A DNA stretch of 59,992 bases from Pseudomonadota bacterium. GTDB lineage: Bacteria > Pseudomonadota > Alphaproteobacteria > Sphingomonadales > Sphingomonadaceae. The stretch is from contig JAEXLC010000119.1 in the NCBI GenBank assembly GCA_023445495.1, positions 1 through 59,992 on the forward strand, in the 5' to 3' direction. The notes under the pieces were generated by a model. That model did not search any database and was not told the DNA's origin. It saw only the letters and a list, made by a program, of their open reading frames with translations. The position numbers and the translations under genes were made by a program. Positions 46,601-53,834 of the stretch are shown one piece after another; position 1 is the first letter of the stretch; the number at the start of each line of letters is the position of its first letter.

Positions 46601-49600
46601 CGCCAATGAGCGTCGCCGCGTTGCTGACGATCAGCGCGTCGATCGGCGCCGCCTGGGTATCTCCCGACACCGAGAGCAAGTTTCCGTTCGCATCGAACCG
46701 GAGCCCCGCGAGATTGACCGAACTGCCATCGGAGAATTGCAGAGTCTCGATGCCGCTATTGGCATCCAACGCGCCACCGTTTCGAAAATTCTGGACGACG
46801 ATCTTGCCGCCGGCGATCGTGGCGCCTGACGCGCTGGTATTGAGCGTGATCTCGAGATTGTTGCCGACCAGCTGGAAGGCGAGATCGCTTAGCGCAATGG
46901 CCAGATCGGCAGTGGCACCCGTGCCCACAACCGTCGCGTCCTCGAAGAAGATCGTATCGCTGCCACCGGGCGCCGGGAGGGTGCGTGCGACCTTCTTCGA
47001 CGGCGCATCTGCCGGAACGTAACCCGCCGTCCAGCCGGAGCGGATAAAGTCCTCCGCCTCGGGCATGCCGTCCGGCCCGATTGGCCCGGAGTAGCGATAG
47101 ATCACCTCGCCGCTTTCGCTGTCGGTGACGGTCTGCTCGAACCAGGTACCCCCGTCCTCACCGAGGACCATCTGGACCTGTGCCTGATAGCGAGCGGCCA
47201 GGTTGCCCTGTTCATCGACCACGACCAACTCGTCGCCGCTGTCGAAATCGAGGATCGTATCGGTGCCGTCGCCGCGTGCGAAGGTATAGAAGTCGTCGCC
47301 ACCGCCGCCGCGGAGCGTATCGTCGCCCTGGCCGCCGCGCAGATCGTTGTCGCCCGAATCGCCCTCGAGCGTATCCGCTGCGGCGGAACCACGCAGGCCC
47401 TCGATGCTGTCGAAGATATCGCCGGCGGCGTCGCCGGTGTTGTTGCCCGGGGTAGCCAGCGAGACGACAACGGCGCTGTCATACGCCGCGATGTCGTTTC
47501 CAGCGCCGCCGACCAGCAAGTCCGCCCCAGCGCCGCCAGTCAGCGTGTCATCGCCGACGCCGCCGAGCAGCACGTCGGCACCGCCGCCGCCGTACAGGCT
47601 GTCCTGGCCCGAATTGCCGTTCAAAATGTCGTCGAGCGCACCACCCGTGATGCTGTCGTTGCCTGCCCCGCCGGTGATCCAGTTCTTGCCGGCCCCGCCG
47701 GTCAGTACATCGTCGCCGTCGGTACCGCCCTTGAGCGCCGTCGCGGCGACGTTCACGCCGCCGGTATTGAAGAACGAGAAGGTCTCGATCGACCCGGGAC
47801 TGGCGAGCCATCCCTTGAGCACGATCTGATCGGCGAGCCCTGCGAAGCTCGCGGTATAGCCACTCGAAGGCTCGATCCCCATCAGCAGGTCGCGGCCGTT
47901 GACCGCAGCCTGGAACTGGATGTCGTTGATGTCGATACCGATGCCGAACTCGAGCACGTCGTTGCCCGAATTGGCGACGACCGCATCGGCGTTGGCCGGC
48001 AGATGGGCATAGAGCGTGCCGGTATCGATGTCGTAGCGGGTACGTACCGACCAGGTGCCGGTCGCCGCGTCGAACAGCTTGGGCCGATCGATGATGCCAT
48101 TGGTCTTGTGGACCAGCGATCCGTCGGCTTCGACCGAATAGCCGGCGTTGCCGCTCATCACGCCGCCGGCGCCCGAAACCCACACCTTGGCCCACTCGTT
48201 GGTCAGCGCATCAAACAGCGTGTCCCGGCCATCGCCGCGCTGGTATTTGAAGACGTCGTTGCCCGCGCCGCCAATAACCTCGTCGTCCCCGGCGCCGCCG
48301 GCGACGATGTCGTTGCCCTCGTCGCCATAGACGCGGTCGTTGCCGCGACCGCCGCTCACGCTGTCGTTGTCGTAGCCACCGGTGACGACGTCGTCGCCAT
48401 CGCCGCCGACCACGATGTCACGACCGCTGTCGCCCGAGACATAGTCGTTGCCGAGTCCGCCATTGCCGAAATCGTTGCCTGCAAGCAGATAGACGATGTC
48501 GCTGCCGCCGCCGCCATGGACGAAATCATTGCCGGTGGTGCCCACCAGCACGTCACTGCCGTCCGAGCCGAGCACGAACGTATCGAAATCGGCGATCCGT
48601 ATTTCGTTGCCATCGGCGAAGCGCAGCGTCTCGATCTTGCTGAAGCTGTTGAACCAGTCCCGCATCGTCACACGGTCGCCGTGGAACACGCCAGCGGGCC
48701 ACAGCTCGACGATCAGGTCCTTGCCGTCGGCCGACTTGAAGATCTTGACGTCCTCGATGCCGATACCCTGGCCGAGCACCAGCGCGTCCTCGCCGCCCGC
48801 AGCGACGCCGCCCGCGCCGACCTGCGCGCCGCCGCCGCGCCAGTTGTCGAGCCCCTTGCCACTGCGGAACAATTCGCCGCTGAGCGCCGCCGCGACATGG
48901 TCGGTCGCGCCACCATAGGCCTGGGTGACGATCGCGCCGAGCGAGGTGCCGCTCTCGTCATGGATTTCGTCGGCAAGATCGCCTTGGCGCAGGATGTACT
49001 GGTCGTCGCCGCGCCCGCCGTGAAGCACGTCACCCGCGCCGCCGCCGCCCGCGAGGATATCGCCGCCGTCGCCGCCCTCGAGAGTGTCGGTGCCGTCACC
49101 GCCCTCGAGCCAATCCGAGCCCTCGCGGCCGGTCAGCACGTCGTTGCCCGCGCCACCGTCGAGATAGTTGCCGTCGCCACCGAGCGTGCCCGCACCGATA
49201 CCGCCGGCATTCAGCACGTCGTCGCCGTCACCGCCGAGCAGCCAATCATCGAGCCGGCCGCCATAGAGCGTGTCGTTGCCCGCACCACCGATGAGGTTGT
49301 CGCCGAGATCGGAGGCGTACACCGTGTCGTCGCCGTCGCCAGCGTCGACCGTGGCGGAAGCAAGAATATCGAGCCGCACACGATCGATGGTGTGCGCCGA
49401 AATCGAGACCGCTGCCGTGACCGGCCGCGATACGCCAACGCTGATCGCCGCGGCAGCCCCAGCATGGACAATCGCGTCGTCGAGCCAAACCAGAGGCAGG
49501 CTGCTCTCGCCGTCGATGATCGTGCCCTGACCGGTCAGCAGGTTGGCGCCATTCGAAAGCGCACTGCCCCCCGAAGAAGCTTTTACGCCGAGCGCGAAAG

Positions 49601-52600
49601 TCTCCTCGGCCTCCCCTATGCTGTCAGCGGTCAGCGCGACGCGCACATAATATTCGGTGATGCCCACAGAGAGCGTAAGCGACGTCGCGTCGCTCCAGCC
49701 CGTGAGACCGTCCGCCGAGACCTGAAGGACGGTACCGAAATCGGTGCCGATGCTGGCCGAGCCGCTCCCAAGCGAGAGCCCCAGGGTTACAGCCGCATCT
49801 GCCGCCTTCGACAGGCTGATCCGGAAGATCGCATAGCCATCGCCCTCGGCGGCGTAGGAGCGGCCAACGTTCAGATAAGGCAGATCGGACGCATCCACGA
49901 TCCGGATCCGGGCATCCGGCCCGGTCGGCAGCACTCCGGACAGAGGCGCCAATCCGATCGACAATTCCTCGTCCGCTTCACCTGCGTCGTTACCGGCGAC
50001 GGAGAGCGCAAGGCTGCCCCTGTTCGCGCCTGCAGCGATGCCGACGGTCTGAGCGGTAAAAGCCGCGAAGTCGCTGCCCGGCGTCGCGATATCGTCGTTG
50101 AGGTGACCGTTCACGGTCAGTCCGCGCTGATCCGCCAGCCCGCCGCTGCGCAGGTCGATCTGGTCGTTGCCGGATGTCGTATCGATCATCGTCTGGGCGG
50201 CGACGTCGATCGCATCATACAGCGCATACCGCCCCATCTCGATGACGCGGGAGTATTTGTCGTTCTGGACATCATAGTCGAAGGAGAAGTCGACATTGGC
50301 TGCGTTCGTCGCAGTGTCCGAAAGGGCGAAAGCAAACCCGCCATACCAGTCCGACGCCTGCCGGCGATCGAGCCCAAGTTCGTTCGCACGCGCCGTGGTG
50401 ACAATCCAGCCGGCGAGATAGGCGTCACGTTCGCCGCCCGTCAGGCCAAAACTGATGGCTTCGATCGCGCCGGGATTGTTCCGGTAGAAGCTCCAGTCGC
50501 GTGCAATCGCCAGGTCGCCGAACACCGCCTGCAGATCGACGGTCCCGCCTTGGGCGGCGGCACGCGCGATGGCGCCGTATAGTGCCCGTTTCACATAGAC
50601 GTCGCCACCCGCGAGCTTGAAGTCCGGGTCACTGATCGCCAGCCCCACACCGTAATTGATTAGTTGCTGTGCGGCATCCTTGCCCTTGAACACGCGAGTG
50701 ATCGCATCGGTGTCCTGCGTCGATTCCGGACGATAGACGAACTCGGATTTGCGCATGCCGTAGTTGCCGGCCTGCACCGCAACCGGATCGAGAAGCGTCC
50801 CACCGGTCGCCGCGAGGATGCCGTTGAGCGACTGGGCAGCCGAGGTAGCGAGGCCCGACGCGGCACTCTTCGACCCGCCCTTGCGCGACCAGACGTTGGC
50901 GACGACGAATTCGCCTTTCTGCGCATCCCATTGCGCGTCTGCGCCCGCCCGCGGGGTGCCGCCAAAAAGAGACCCGATCAGGCCGCCAAGGATAAAACCG
51001 GCAAAGGCGCCGATGGCCGCTCCCACTGGTCCCGCCAGGAGCGTTCCCGCCTTGGCGAGTTCGGTCACCGCGATGGTGCCGATCGCCGAGCCGATTGCCG
51101 AGCCGAGCTGTCCGCCGATCGTATCGAACTTGACGATCTCGGACGCCAGCTTGGTGCCGATGAAAGACGCGACCGCGCTCAGCACTTGCGTGCTGCTGAT
51201 ATTGAAGATGTCCTTCAGCGTCTTGGCGCCGTCGGCCAGATTGGCGGCGATCTGGCCAATCACGGACCCAGCCGCGCTGTTGGCGAACTCGCCGATAAGG
51301 CCGTCCAGTCCGATCGCGTTAATCAGTTCGGCAGTGATGAACGAGGAAAGTGCACCGACCGCCGCGTCGCCCAGGTTGCTCGGCAACTCGGCCATACCGG
51401 TCTTGAACCCGTCCGAGATGGAATCGACGGCGAGGCCGGTCGCGATGCTTTGGCCGACGCTTCGCGCCAGCGAGCCGAGAACCCCGCCCAGAACCACCCC
51501 GGCAAGCTTGTCGTCGCCGGCAAGCGCCCTGCCCAGCGTCGAGCCGAAGATGGTGCCGATCTGCCCGCCGACCTGTATGTCGTGGACCTGCTGCTTGACC
51601 TGTTCCTCGAAAGTTTCCTGGAATTGCTTGGGATCCACGAACTCCTTGCCGTCCTGCTGATATTTTGCGGCCAGCCGGTCCGCGACCAGTCGCGCCGAGA
51701 CGGAAAGGATTCGGTCTCCCTTATACTGGTTGGCGATGGAGGGTGCGATCTCGCGCACAGCGATCAATGCCGGCGCGTTTTGCTGCTTCGCCCCGGTTAT
51801 GTCGTGCGCCATCTGATCGATGACCGTCACGTTCGAGCCATCGCCACCCTTCTTGGCCACGGCGAGCCCGATCTCGGCACGCGCCTCCATTTCCTCGAAG
51901 ATCGCGCGCTGCGCAGGGGTCGGGTTAGTGACTTCCTGTGTACCGTCCCAATATGTCTTGCGGCCATCCGGCGTACGCTGAATGGCGTAGGTGCGCATAG
52001 GCTCTAAAGGCTTTGTTGGATCGTAGATCGTGCGGGCATCGCTGACGGTGCGACTGATCAAGACGCCATTCGCATCCGATCGAATGCTATCTTCGACCTT
52101 GGTCCCCGTGTTCAGACCCAGATTGAATCCGTTCTTGGCGACCCGGATCAGGGTATAGTCGGACTCGCCATATCTCACCACCACTGCAGAAGTGATCGAA
52201 AGGTCGCCCTGAGTCTCTCGGCGGATCGTCACGTCAGTCGGAAGCTTTTCCCCTGCCTTGATCGCCGCCTGCCGAAGAGAATTGACGATGCCCTCGCCCA
52301 GAATCTGCAGGTTGCCGCCTTCAAGCTGTTCCGTGGTGACGAGGCCGAGAGGGCTGATAGACTTGAAGCCGATGGCACCATCATCGCCCGGCTCCGAGGC
52401 CCGCACCGCGAACAAGGTCCCGATGGGCAGGTATCCCGTTGCATCTTTGCCGTAGAGGAAGCTGGCCGGCGTACCCGACTGGGTAACCACAAGGGCGAGG
52501 AGCGACGGCCCCGCGTTGATTCGCCCAACCTGGTATTTCTGGTTCGGACTGTCATTATGCCAGACTTCGGCGTCATCGAATTCGAATATGCCCCAGTCGG

Positions 52601-53834
52601 CGTTGAGCGCATTGACGTATGTCGAGAAGCTGTCGAGGGCCCCTGGGGCAACCGGACCGGTTTGCGGTATCGGCGGAGCAGAGCTGAACACATAGGGAAC
52701 CTGCTTCGACCCCGGCGCAGCCACCATCTGCGTGCCCTCGGGGCCGGTTTCGATCGACTCGCCGTTGAAGAGGCGCGTCGTGACCTGCGCGGCGACCGCG
52801 GCAGTGTTCGAAAGGAAATCGTTGACGACAGCGCGCGTGTCCGCATCGGTCGCGTATTTGTAAAGGCCATAGCCCGCGGCGGCGATCAGCGTCTCGGGCA
52901 ACAACCCAAGACCCAGCGCCATCGCGCCGAGTTCGAGGCCCACTGCCACGCTGGTGTCGCGCAATATGGTGTTGCTTTCCTCGACCGAACTCGCCGTGCT
53001 CGCTCTCGCGATGTCGGGTGCGGCAAGCGCAACGGTGAAGATCACGCCGAGCAGGCCCGGAACACCGATCTTGGCCAGCAACCGCTTGGGAAGCGCACGG
53101 GCGGCGGGCGTATCCTCAATAAACGCGCGGATGCTGCCATCATCGACATGCGAGATGAGCTTTGCCAGGCTCGTCTGGTTCGCTTCCCGGTAATTGAACG
53201 GCATCCCGCCTTCGAGAAGGGATGAGGAAATGAGATTGCGCGTCTTCTCGGCCGAATTGAACGCCAGCCATTTCGCATCGACGCCCGCCTCGACCAGCGC
53301 GGCCCGCTCGTTGCGCAGGCCCAGAAGATCGGCGTGCCGCGCCTCTTCCGCCGCTGTTCCGGGTGCGAACTTGTCGGGCGACAGATAGGCTTCGGCCTTT
53401 GCCCGTGCCGCTGCCGTGTCCCCGTTGAACCGAGGATCCTCCGCAGTGAGCAGTACGTCGCCGCTCAGAATCCCCTTGGCGGTCTTGTCACGCAGATCCT
53501 CCGCATAGGCAAGGGCGGCCTGCTTCATTTCCTTGTAAGCAGGACTATTCACATCGTTTAGTTCGATCAGTTCCTCGGCGGTGTGGTTACCGAACTTAAA
53601 CTCCAGGAACTCGTTGAGCCTCGCCTCCTGGACACTCTTCACCCAAGGATGATTCGAGAGATGGAGCGGCGTGTTCGTCGCAGCAGATATATCAATCTTG
53701 TTGGTCAGATGGAGCTTGTTTGCATCCAGCTCCAACCAATCCTTGCCACCAAGCAACTTGATGATCGGATTGTCTACCAGAGACTGCTGCAACACATGGT
53801 GCGTAGCAACAACATTGACAAACTTCTTGTTCAT
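34602..53834 (-). CDS. Giant RTX protein with toxin-like N-terminus and adhesin-like domains
   Basis: This 6,410-residue protein is predicted to leave by type I secretion. The ATG at 53834 overlaps the stop of the upstream gene (ATGA). Approximate layout: 1-740, unassigned region with hydrophobic segments near 255-335; 745-960, glycine-zipper helices ending AGFILGGLIGSLFGG; 1240-1445, Calx-beta-like; 1495-4520, several blocks of GGxGxDxLx RTX nonapeptides. The RTX span is interrupted by a galactose-binding-like module (about 2590-2745) and two dystroglycan-type cadherin-like (CADG) domains (about 3378 and 3908). Next come about 4640-4805 (further beta domains), 4860-5710 (cadherin-like repeats with NVNEAP linkers), and 5800 and 6130 (FrpC-like LDLD...DRDGNG calcium modules). 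An Ala-rich C-terminus ending RFDYFAA is the likely secretion signal. The acyltransferase beside it implies lysine acylation; a candidate is the GK in VFKGKDA near 1048. The final role, toxin or adhesin, is not settled. Confidence 0.9.
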   Translation of the reverse strand: MNKKFVNVVATHHVLQQSLVDNPIIKLLGGKDWLELDANKLHLTNKIDISAATNTPLHLSNHPWVKSVQEARLNEFLEFKFGNHTAEELIELNDVNSPAYKEMKQAALAYAEDLRDKTAKGILSGDVLLTAEDPRFNGDTAAARAKAEAYLSPDKFAPGTAAEEARHADLLGLRNERAALVEAGVDAKWLAFNSAEKTRNLISSSLLEGGMPFNYREANQTSLAKLISHVDDGSIRAFIEDTPAARALPKRLLAKIGVPGLLGVIFTVALAAPDIARASTASSVEESNTILRDTSVAVGLELGAMALGLGLLPETLIAAAGYGLYKYATDADTRAVVNDFLSNTAAVAAQVTTRLFNGESIETGPEGTQMVAAPGSKQVPYVFSSAPPIPQTGPVAPGALDSFSTYVNALNADWGIFEFDDAEVWHNDSPNQKYQVGRINAGPSLLALVVTQSGTPASFLYGKDATGYLPIGTLFAVRASEPGDDGAIGFKSISPLGLVTTEQLEGGNLQILGEGIVNSLRQAAIKAGEKLPTDVTIRRETQGDLSITSAVVVRYGESDYTLIRVAKNGFNLGLNTGTKVEDSIRSDANGVLISRTVSDARTIYDPTKPLEPMRTYAIQRTPDGRKTYWDGTQEVTNPTPAQRAIFEEMEARAEIGLAVAKKGGDGSNVTVIDQMAHDITGAKQQNAPALIAVREIAPSIANQYKGDRILSVSARLVADRLAAKYQQDGKEFVDPKQFQETFEEQVKQQVHDIQVGGQIGTIFGSTLGRALAGDDKLAGVVLGGVLGSLARSVGQSIATGLAVDSISDGFKTGMAELPSNLGDAAVGALSSFITAELINAIGLDGLIGEFANSAAGSVIGQIAANLADGAKTLKDIFNISSTQVLSAVASFIGTKLASEIVKFDTIGGQLGSAIGSAIGTIAVTELAKAGTLLAGPVGAAIGAFAGFILGGLIGSLFGGTPRAGADAQWDAQKGEFVVANVWSRKGGSKSAASGLATSAAQSLNGILAATGGTLLDPVAVQAGNYGMRKSEFVYRPESTQDTDAITRVFKGKDAAQQLINYGVGLAISDPDFKLAGGDVYVKRALYGAIARAAAQGGTVDLQAVFGDLAIARDWSFYRNNPGAIEAISFGLTGGERDAYLAGWIVTTARANELGLDRRQASDWYGGFAFALSDTATNAANVDFSFDYDVQNDKYSRVIEMGRYALYDAIDVAAQTMIDTTSGNDQIDLRSGGLADQRGLTVNGHLNDDIATPGSDFAAFTAQTVGIAAGANRGSLALSVAGNDAGEADEELSIGLAPLSGVLPTGPDARIRIVDASDLPYLNVGRSYAAEGDGYAIFRISLSKAADAAVTLGLSLGSGSASIGTDFGTVLQVSADGLTGWSDATSLTLSVGITEYYVRVALTADSIGEAEETFALGVKASSGGSALSNGANLLTGQGTIIDGESSLPLVWLDDAIVHAGAAAAISVGVSRPVTAAVSISAHTIDRVRLDILASATVDAGDGDDTVYASDLGDNLIGGAGNDTLYGGRLDDWLLGGDGDDVLNAGGIGAGTLGGDGNYLDGGAGNDVLTGREGSDWLEGGDGTDTLEGGDGGDILAGGGGAGDVLHGGRGDDQYILRQGDLADEIHDESGTSLGAIVTQAYGGATDHVAAALSGELFRSGKGLDNWRGGGAQVGAGGVAAGGEDALVLGQGIGIEDVKIFKSADGKDLIVELWPAGVFHGDRVTMRDWFNSFSKIETLRFADGNEIRIADFDTFVLGSDGSDVLVGTTGNDFVHGGGGSDIVYLLAGNDFGNGGLGNDYVSGDSGRDIVVGGDGDDVVTGGYDNDSVSGGRGNDRVYGDEGNDIVAGGAGDDEVIGGAGNDVFKYQRGDGRDTLFDALTNEWAKVWVSGAGGVMSGNAGYSVEADGSLVHKTNGIIDRPKLFDAATGTWSVRTRYDIDTGTLYAHLPANADAVVANSGNDVLEFGIGIDINDIQFQAAVNGRDLLMGIEPSSGYTASFAGLADQIVLKGWLASPGSIETFSFFNTGGVNVAATALKGGTDGDDVLTGGAGKNWITGGAGNDSITGGALDDILNGNSGQDSLYGGGGADVLLGGVGDDTLTGGAGADLLVGGAGNDIAAYDSAVVVSLATPGNNTGDAAGDIFDSIEGLRGSAAADTLEGDSGDNDLRGGQGDDTLRGGGGDDFYTFARGDGTDTILDFDSGDELVVVDEQGNLAARYQAQVQMVLGEDGGTWFEQTVTDSESGEVIYRYSGPIGPDGMPEAEDFIRSGWTAGYVPADAPSKKVARTLPAPGGSDTIFFEDATVVGTGATADLAIALSDLAFQLVGNNLEITLNTSASGATIAGGKIVVQNFRNGGALDANSGIETLQFSDGSSVNLAGLRFDANGNLLSVSGDTQAAPIDALIVSNAATLIGGHGDDTLLGGAGNNRLEGGDGDDLLIGGLGRDTFIGGAGVDTVSYFGSDKMGGTLGVIVDLSNGTAIGVEANGDTFSGVENIVGSQANDFITGDDGDNVLKGNRGDDYLFGGGGEQDSATYGVGADVLIGDAGNDVLWAGVGDDSLDGGDGNDTLIGGGDRDILNGGDGNDALVGDNLSGPGVGGNLLVNSGFEDSGDAADNVAIANGLTTADLPGWHSTSASPSQLLASGVTGINGTRALHLDNGAANTVSQTVAGLTAGEVLTLSFDHAALGNGATSGIEVLWNGAVVATVTGGTTGMHAFGPLAVTAINGSNVLAFRALGTPDGLGSVIDKVWLGRTEGGADQLIGGAGQDRLDGGAGNDILLGGDGDDIASFIVFEGSDPSLREAGLYGGSGDDILDGGAGNDTLDGGTGNDRYLFAAGSGNDTVITGGGRDELIFDKIASNQLWLRRSGNDLEITAIGLGSTVLVKDWYLSPGNQARRLVAADKLLGQGDVQALVSAMAVVSATVPATWPANPTQAFASVFAAAWQDPTSYKDQASYTGTSGDDALTADPLLTGGARFYSLGGNDILVGSDADDEFHFGAEAGFDTIKGGLGFDALIADVDNAVIGLRTTTAAPLSGIEKISANGKSNVTIRLDTGASLDLSGLLVEGIAGIVGSGGGDTIIGSAADDVIDGAGGDDVLKGGAGNDTLRGGAGNDDLDGGDGIDTYDASDIATGGTITLATSGSTQHVAGAETNILANFENVIAGSGADTILGSAGSNRLDGGAGDDTISGGAGDDVLIGGAGADILNGGDGIDTVSYATMATAHGGSGFTDAASGIVINGVNVDLKANSSANGSGAPVATAAQGDAAGDWFYQVENLTGSQYRDMLTGDDGANVLHGGGGSDALYGGAGDDMLSGEADSDYLDGGSGTNTAVFAGNFSDYTIVSGPSGTTVTGIGARAGEGTDTLVNIQAIKFADVTISLGVSTNNAPVLGMPRMVDQSVDDGVSYSYQIPATAFIDLDISGNGNLVDQMVLSVTLADGSALPSWLSFNPATRTFSGPVPLAAVGTILEVKVTATDSTASVSDTFLLAINQAKGADVVGTAGADTLAGTFRAEKMIGDAGDDVFLGSDGADEIVGGAGTDMVDYALSTSAVSVDLSAGIGSGGQANGDRLTEIEKLRGSAFADRLTGSMGQDDLRGGAGDDRIDGGAEADLIEGGAGADTLIGGAGVDTIFALTKADGSLEDIVDGGAGLDELRLGGDASLGIAGSAYGAVLDLGASGNQVASIENVVGTDHADHIVGNGFSNILKGGLGNDLLEGGAGNDTLEGGAGDDILSGGTGADRLDGGAGIDEARYGFLDDGTANPNGIVVDLTDRTNNTGLAAGDVLISIENVSGTAQADVLRGDGTANTLIGNGGDDILRGEGGADTLLGGDGNDVLTGGAGNDHLDGGAGDDTIVFSGNRSAYTIDFVNHTITHNGGGADGVDSYANVESAQFADGTISLLVQPPVIDLPMASQSFADNANFSYTIPTTAFNDPDGNLADPYKGLSFTATLVGGAALPSWLVFDPATKTFSYAMLAGAIGSVANVRVTASDGQASTYADISFTLTQGLGAPIIGGAGNDTLVATFRAEAIDGGSGVDRVSYAGSTAAVSVNLASGSGSGGFAQGDTLTNVEDVTGSAYGDTLTGNAGANMIDAGAGNDTVDGGDDADTLYGGDGDDVLLGGTGDDTLYGGAGADRLDGGSGADTVSYYYLKLGTVNLTGVVVNLAASASNTGIAAGDTLVAIEHITGSQGDDELVGDGGNNVLRGMEGNDTLQGGAGDDVLWGGAGNDTIVGGLGFDYLYGEDGDDLFVLTGVGQDRVDGGAGNDTASFATATAALAITIGDEAYMLTAVENIDGTVFGDTIVGSAGANRIDGGDGNDTIEGKGGADILLGGAGVDLLSYASSGAGASFQTLAIGGTSVNGSLVVAAVVRTLNGVNVDIAANTAAGADAAGDTISGFENLTGSAFSDQLRGSSSDTVVDGGAGDDVIYGGAGNDTLRGGLGNDFLFGEAGTDDLYGDDGDDRLFGDGASDRLYGGAGNDLLDAGDAGDHLDGGTGDDILIGGAGADNYVIRRNSGADTIYNFDTDSALDSVVYDQADQIQYSELWFTKVGKDLRVKILGTGTVTTVKDWFVDAVAGNWAAADNFYVDIFVADDRVVRQVNLPALLTIMSAIAEPTSFSALGAATKSQIDTAWGENQKPTIAMVPGSTTVNEEGSLAIRFTVDDGDETAAAGLSIAVGTDGKLQTVQASDITVIDEHTRQVVIRPVGSEFGSGNLRVRAFDGGLYSDELAVQITIAPVAKGVTLGASTTSFALNAGATIALSGLSATLADLDEIFDYLYLDGLAAGTTVTSGGNSFTASAGNGSANITGWNLATLQLTALAGSSADMTVHLRARSRDGVPGGYVYSTVAQGANITISVNGTPNAPTVALAGVSSVAENSAAVRVATLSRTDPDGTTPTLFLQGADAGYFQILNGNEIWTVANLNYETKSVLTVNVAASDGSLTSSPWISTFTVTNVNEAPLTPSVVLAGAVSVAENSAAVRVATLSRGDLDGTTPTLVLQGADAGYFQIVNGNEIWTVANLNYEAKSVLTVNVAATDGALTSSPWTSTFTVTNVNEAPTGITVSTVPFNENVVGAHVANLSATDPDSTSFTYAIAGGAQAAKFTISGAALYLAAGQSLDAEAGPATVDIRVTDSTGLSYVRTGIQITATNVNEAPSLPADVDAVGGSGASGVVGTIADGSGATSLVGITLQATDPEGTALTYALASNPNGWFTINAATGVISVAAGKVVQYEDTTNGQVAINVIASDGVNSVQNNALVINVTDVNEAPYFTSAASGSISEAVSEEAYIATITTGDPDKDGSVFGEAGHVIYLYSGDGDKFYLKSGSGNSMQLYKRAGVVLDYDNPLTRSFTLQFRVYDNSGGTGWSDAFQTFTVNVAPVQEAPSAPNPFSANVYENSTGVLLTVGGSVDPEGEAISYAFASGGNPGGLFSITSAGALSLNYAIDNENRHSAFAAGYADVSVVATTATGVSTVRTGRITLLNVNEAPSGPAQPGTGSIAENATGYTGITFGGASDPDGDAVSYVFANGTTASGNFTIVGGNQLHVNSPFDYEAQTSASVAVYAYANGQMSAGGVTATVNIANADDNLPYASQSIAMLNGYSTTIAEESAPLGTAIAQFYAADADGDGLVWSIVGGNAGSAVSLTSTGQVVIANGFDYESLGGTVDFGVNPNPVNFSVTVRAAQVNNPNRYVDQTLNLQITDIAQTISISGDTAYAWTQTYSASMGYILTRPSNRANITEFYQVASGGPNPIYRRGFFADLNGNLVFDGSDYAVLRYYSSGNPAMEIATQLGYYISGSQPVVQLYQMLPPVVLDLDNSGIGTRDLTVAFDVDGDGRKDQVAWIGAGQGFLALDRDGNGLIDNGAEISFAGDLPGARTDLEGLAAYDSNKDGVFDSRDTRFGEFRIWQDRDSDGISDADELKTLAEAGIASIGLAITHVAPKDEKGLQTLGTARFTRADGTTGTVGDVVLSWDSATANASLPAQGLPTGGTLALDRDGNGTIDIATEVYTLGQALAQFDSNGDARITLADARYLDLRLWTDANRNARAELVELAPLDQVGLTSLGAVPGTENPSTPDSPTTVAGRQSFSRKASKYYLEAVNGEIFVRYGKAGDVDARAGLIGPATVTQFKDISYGVLTPFILDLDGEGIETRSIKKAKASFDMNGDGAKDDTAWVGKGDGFLVIDRDGDGQIAGAAELGFLAEKQGAATSFEGLAILDSNKDGKLDASDKRFGELRVWVDADGDGVTDEGELKTLAQHGIVSIGLSVRAVNRVLGGIGDDGVIATSTFTRSDGSVATLGSTLLSYRPSKTMTSTSSIPVPGKELGPLENPFALPLDDAASAGPAAPASIAAMLASMRQGLAGDALGQNDAAQPGALEAIDLRPSLMAQSMAAFGTRAGDAEWKSRTMGDTARFDYFAA
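38686..39273 (-). repeat. 294-bp tandem duplication of a cadherin-like domain
   Basis: Two adjacent copies starting at 38686 and 38980 (period 294 bp, 98 codons) encode nearly the same domain: VAENSAAVRVATLSR, then LQGADAGYFQI and NGNEIWTVANLNYE, ending FTVTNVNEAP. Silent and replacement differences are few, so the duplication is young relative to the neighbouring, more diverged domains. Confidence 0.85.
40300..49360 (-). repeat. RTX nonapeptide repeat region
   Basis: This is the DNA counterpart of the calcium-binding GGxGxDxLx repeats, seen on the plus strand as recurring blocks like gcccgcgccgcc(a/g)tc every 27 bases. Blocks are separated by linker domains, so this is several arrays rather than one. 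The extreme repetition makes this the stretch most prone to assembly error. Confidence 0.9.

Noticed and set aside
40300..49360. Regularly spaced short repeats that could suggest a CRISPR array
   Set aside because: The period is 27 bp in phase with GGxGxDxLx codons inside one frame, without unique spacers.
38622..50582. Long plus-strand open frames opposite the RTX gene (948 and 859 codons)
   Set aside because: They mirror the 27-bp RTX repeat on the other strand and have low-complexity products; the minus-strand frame is unmistakable RTX.
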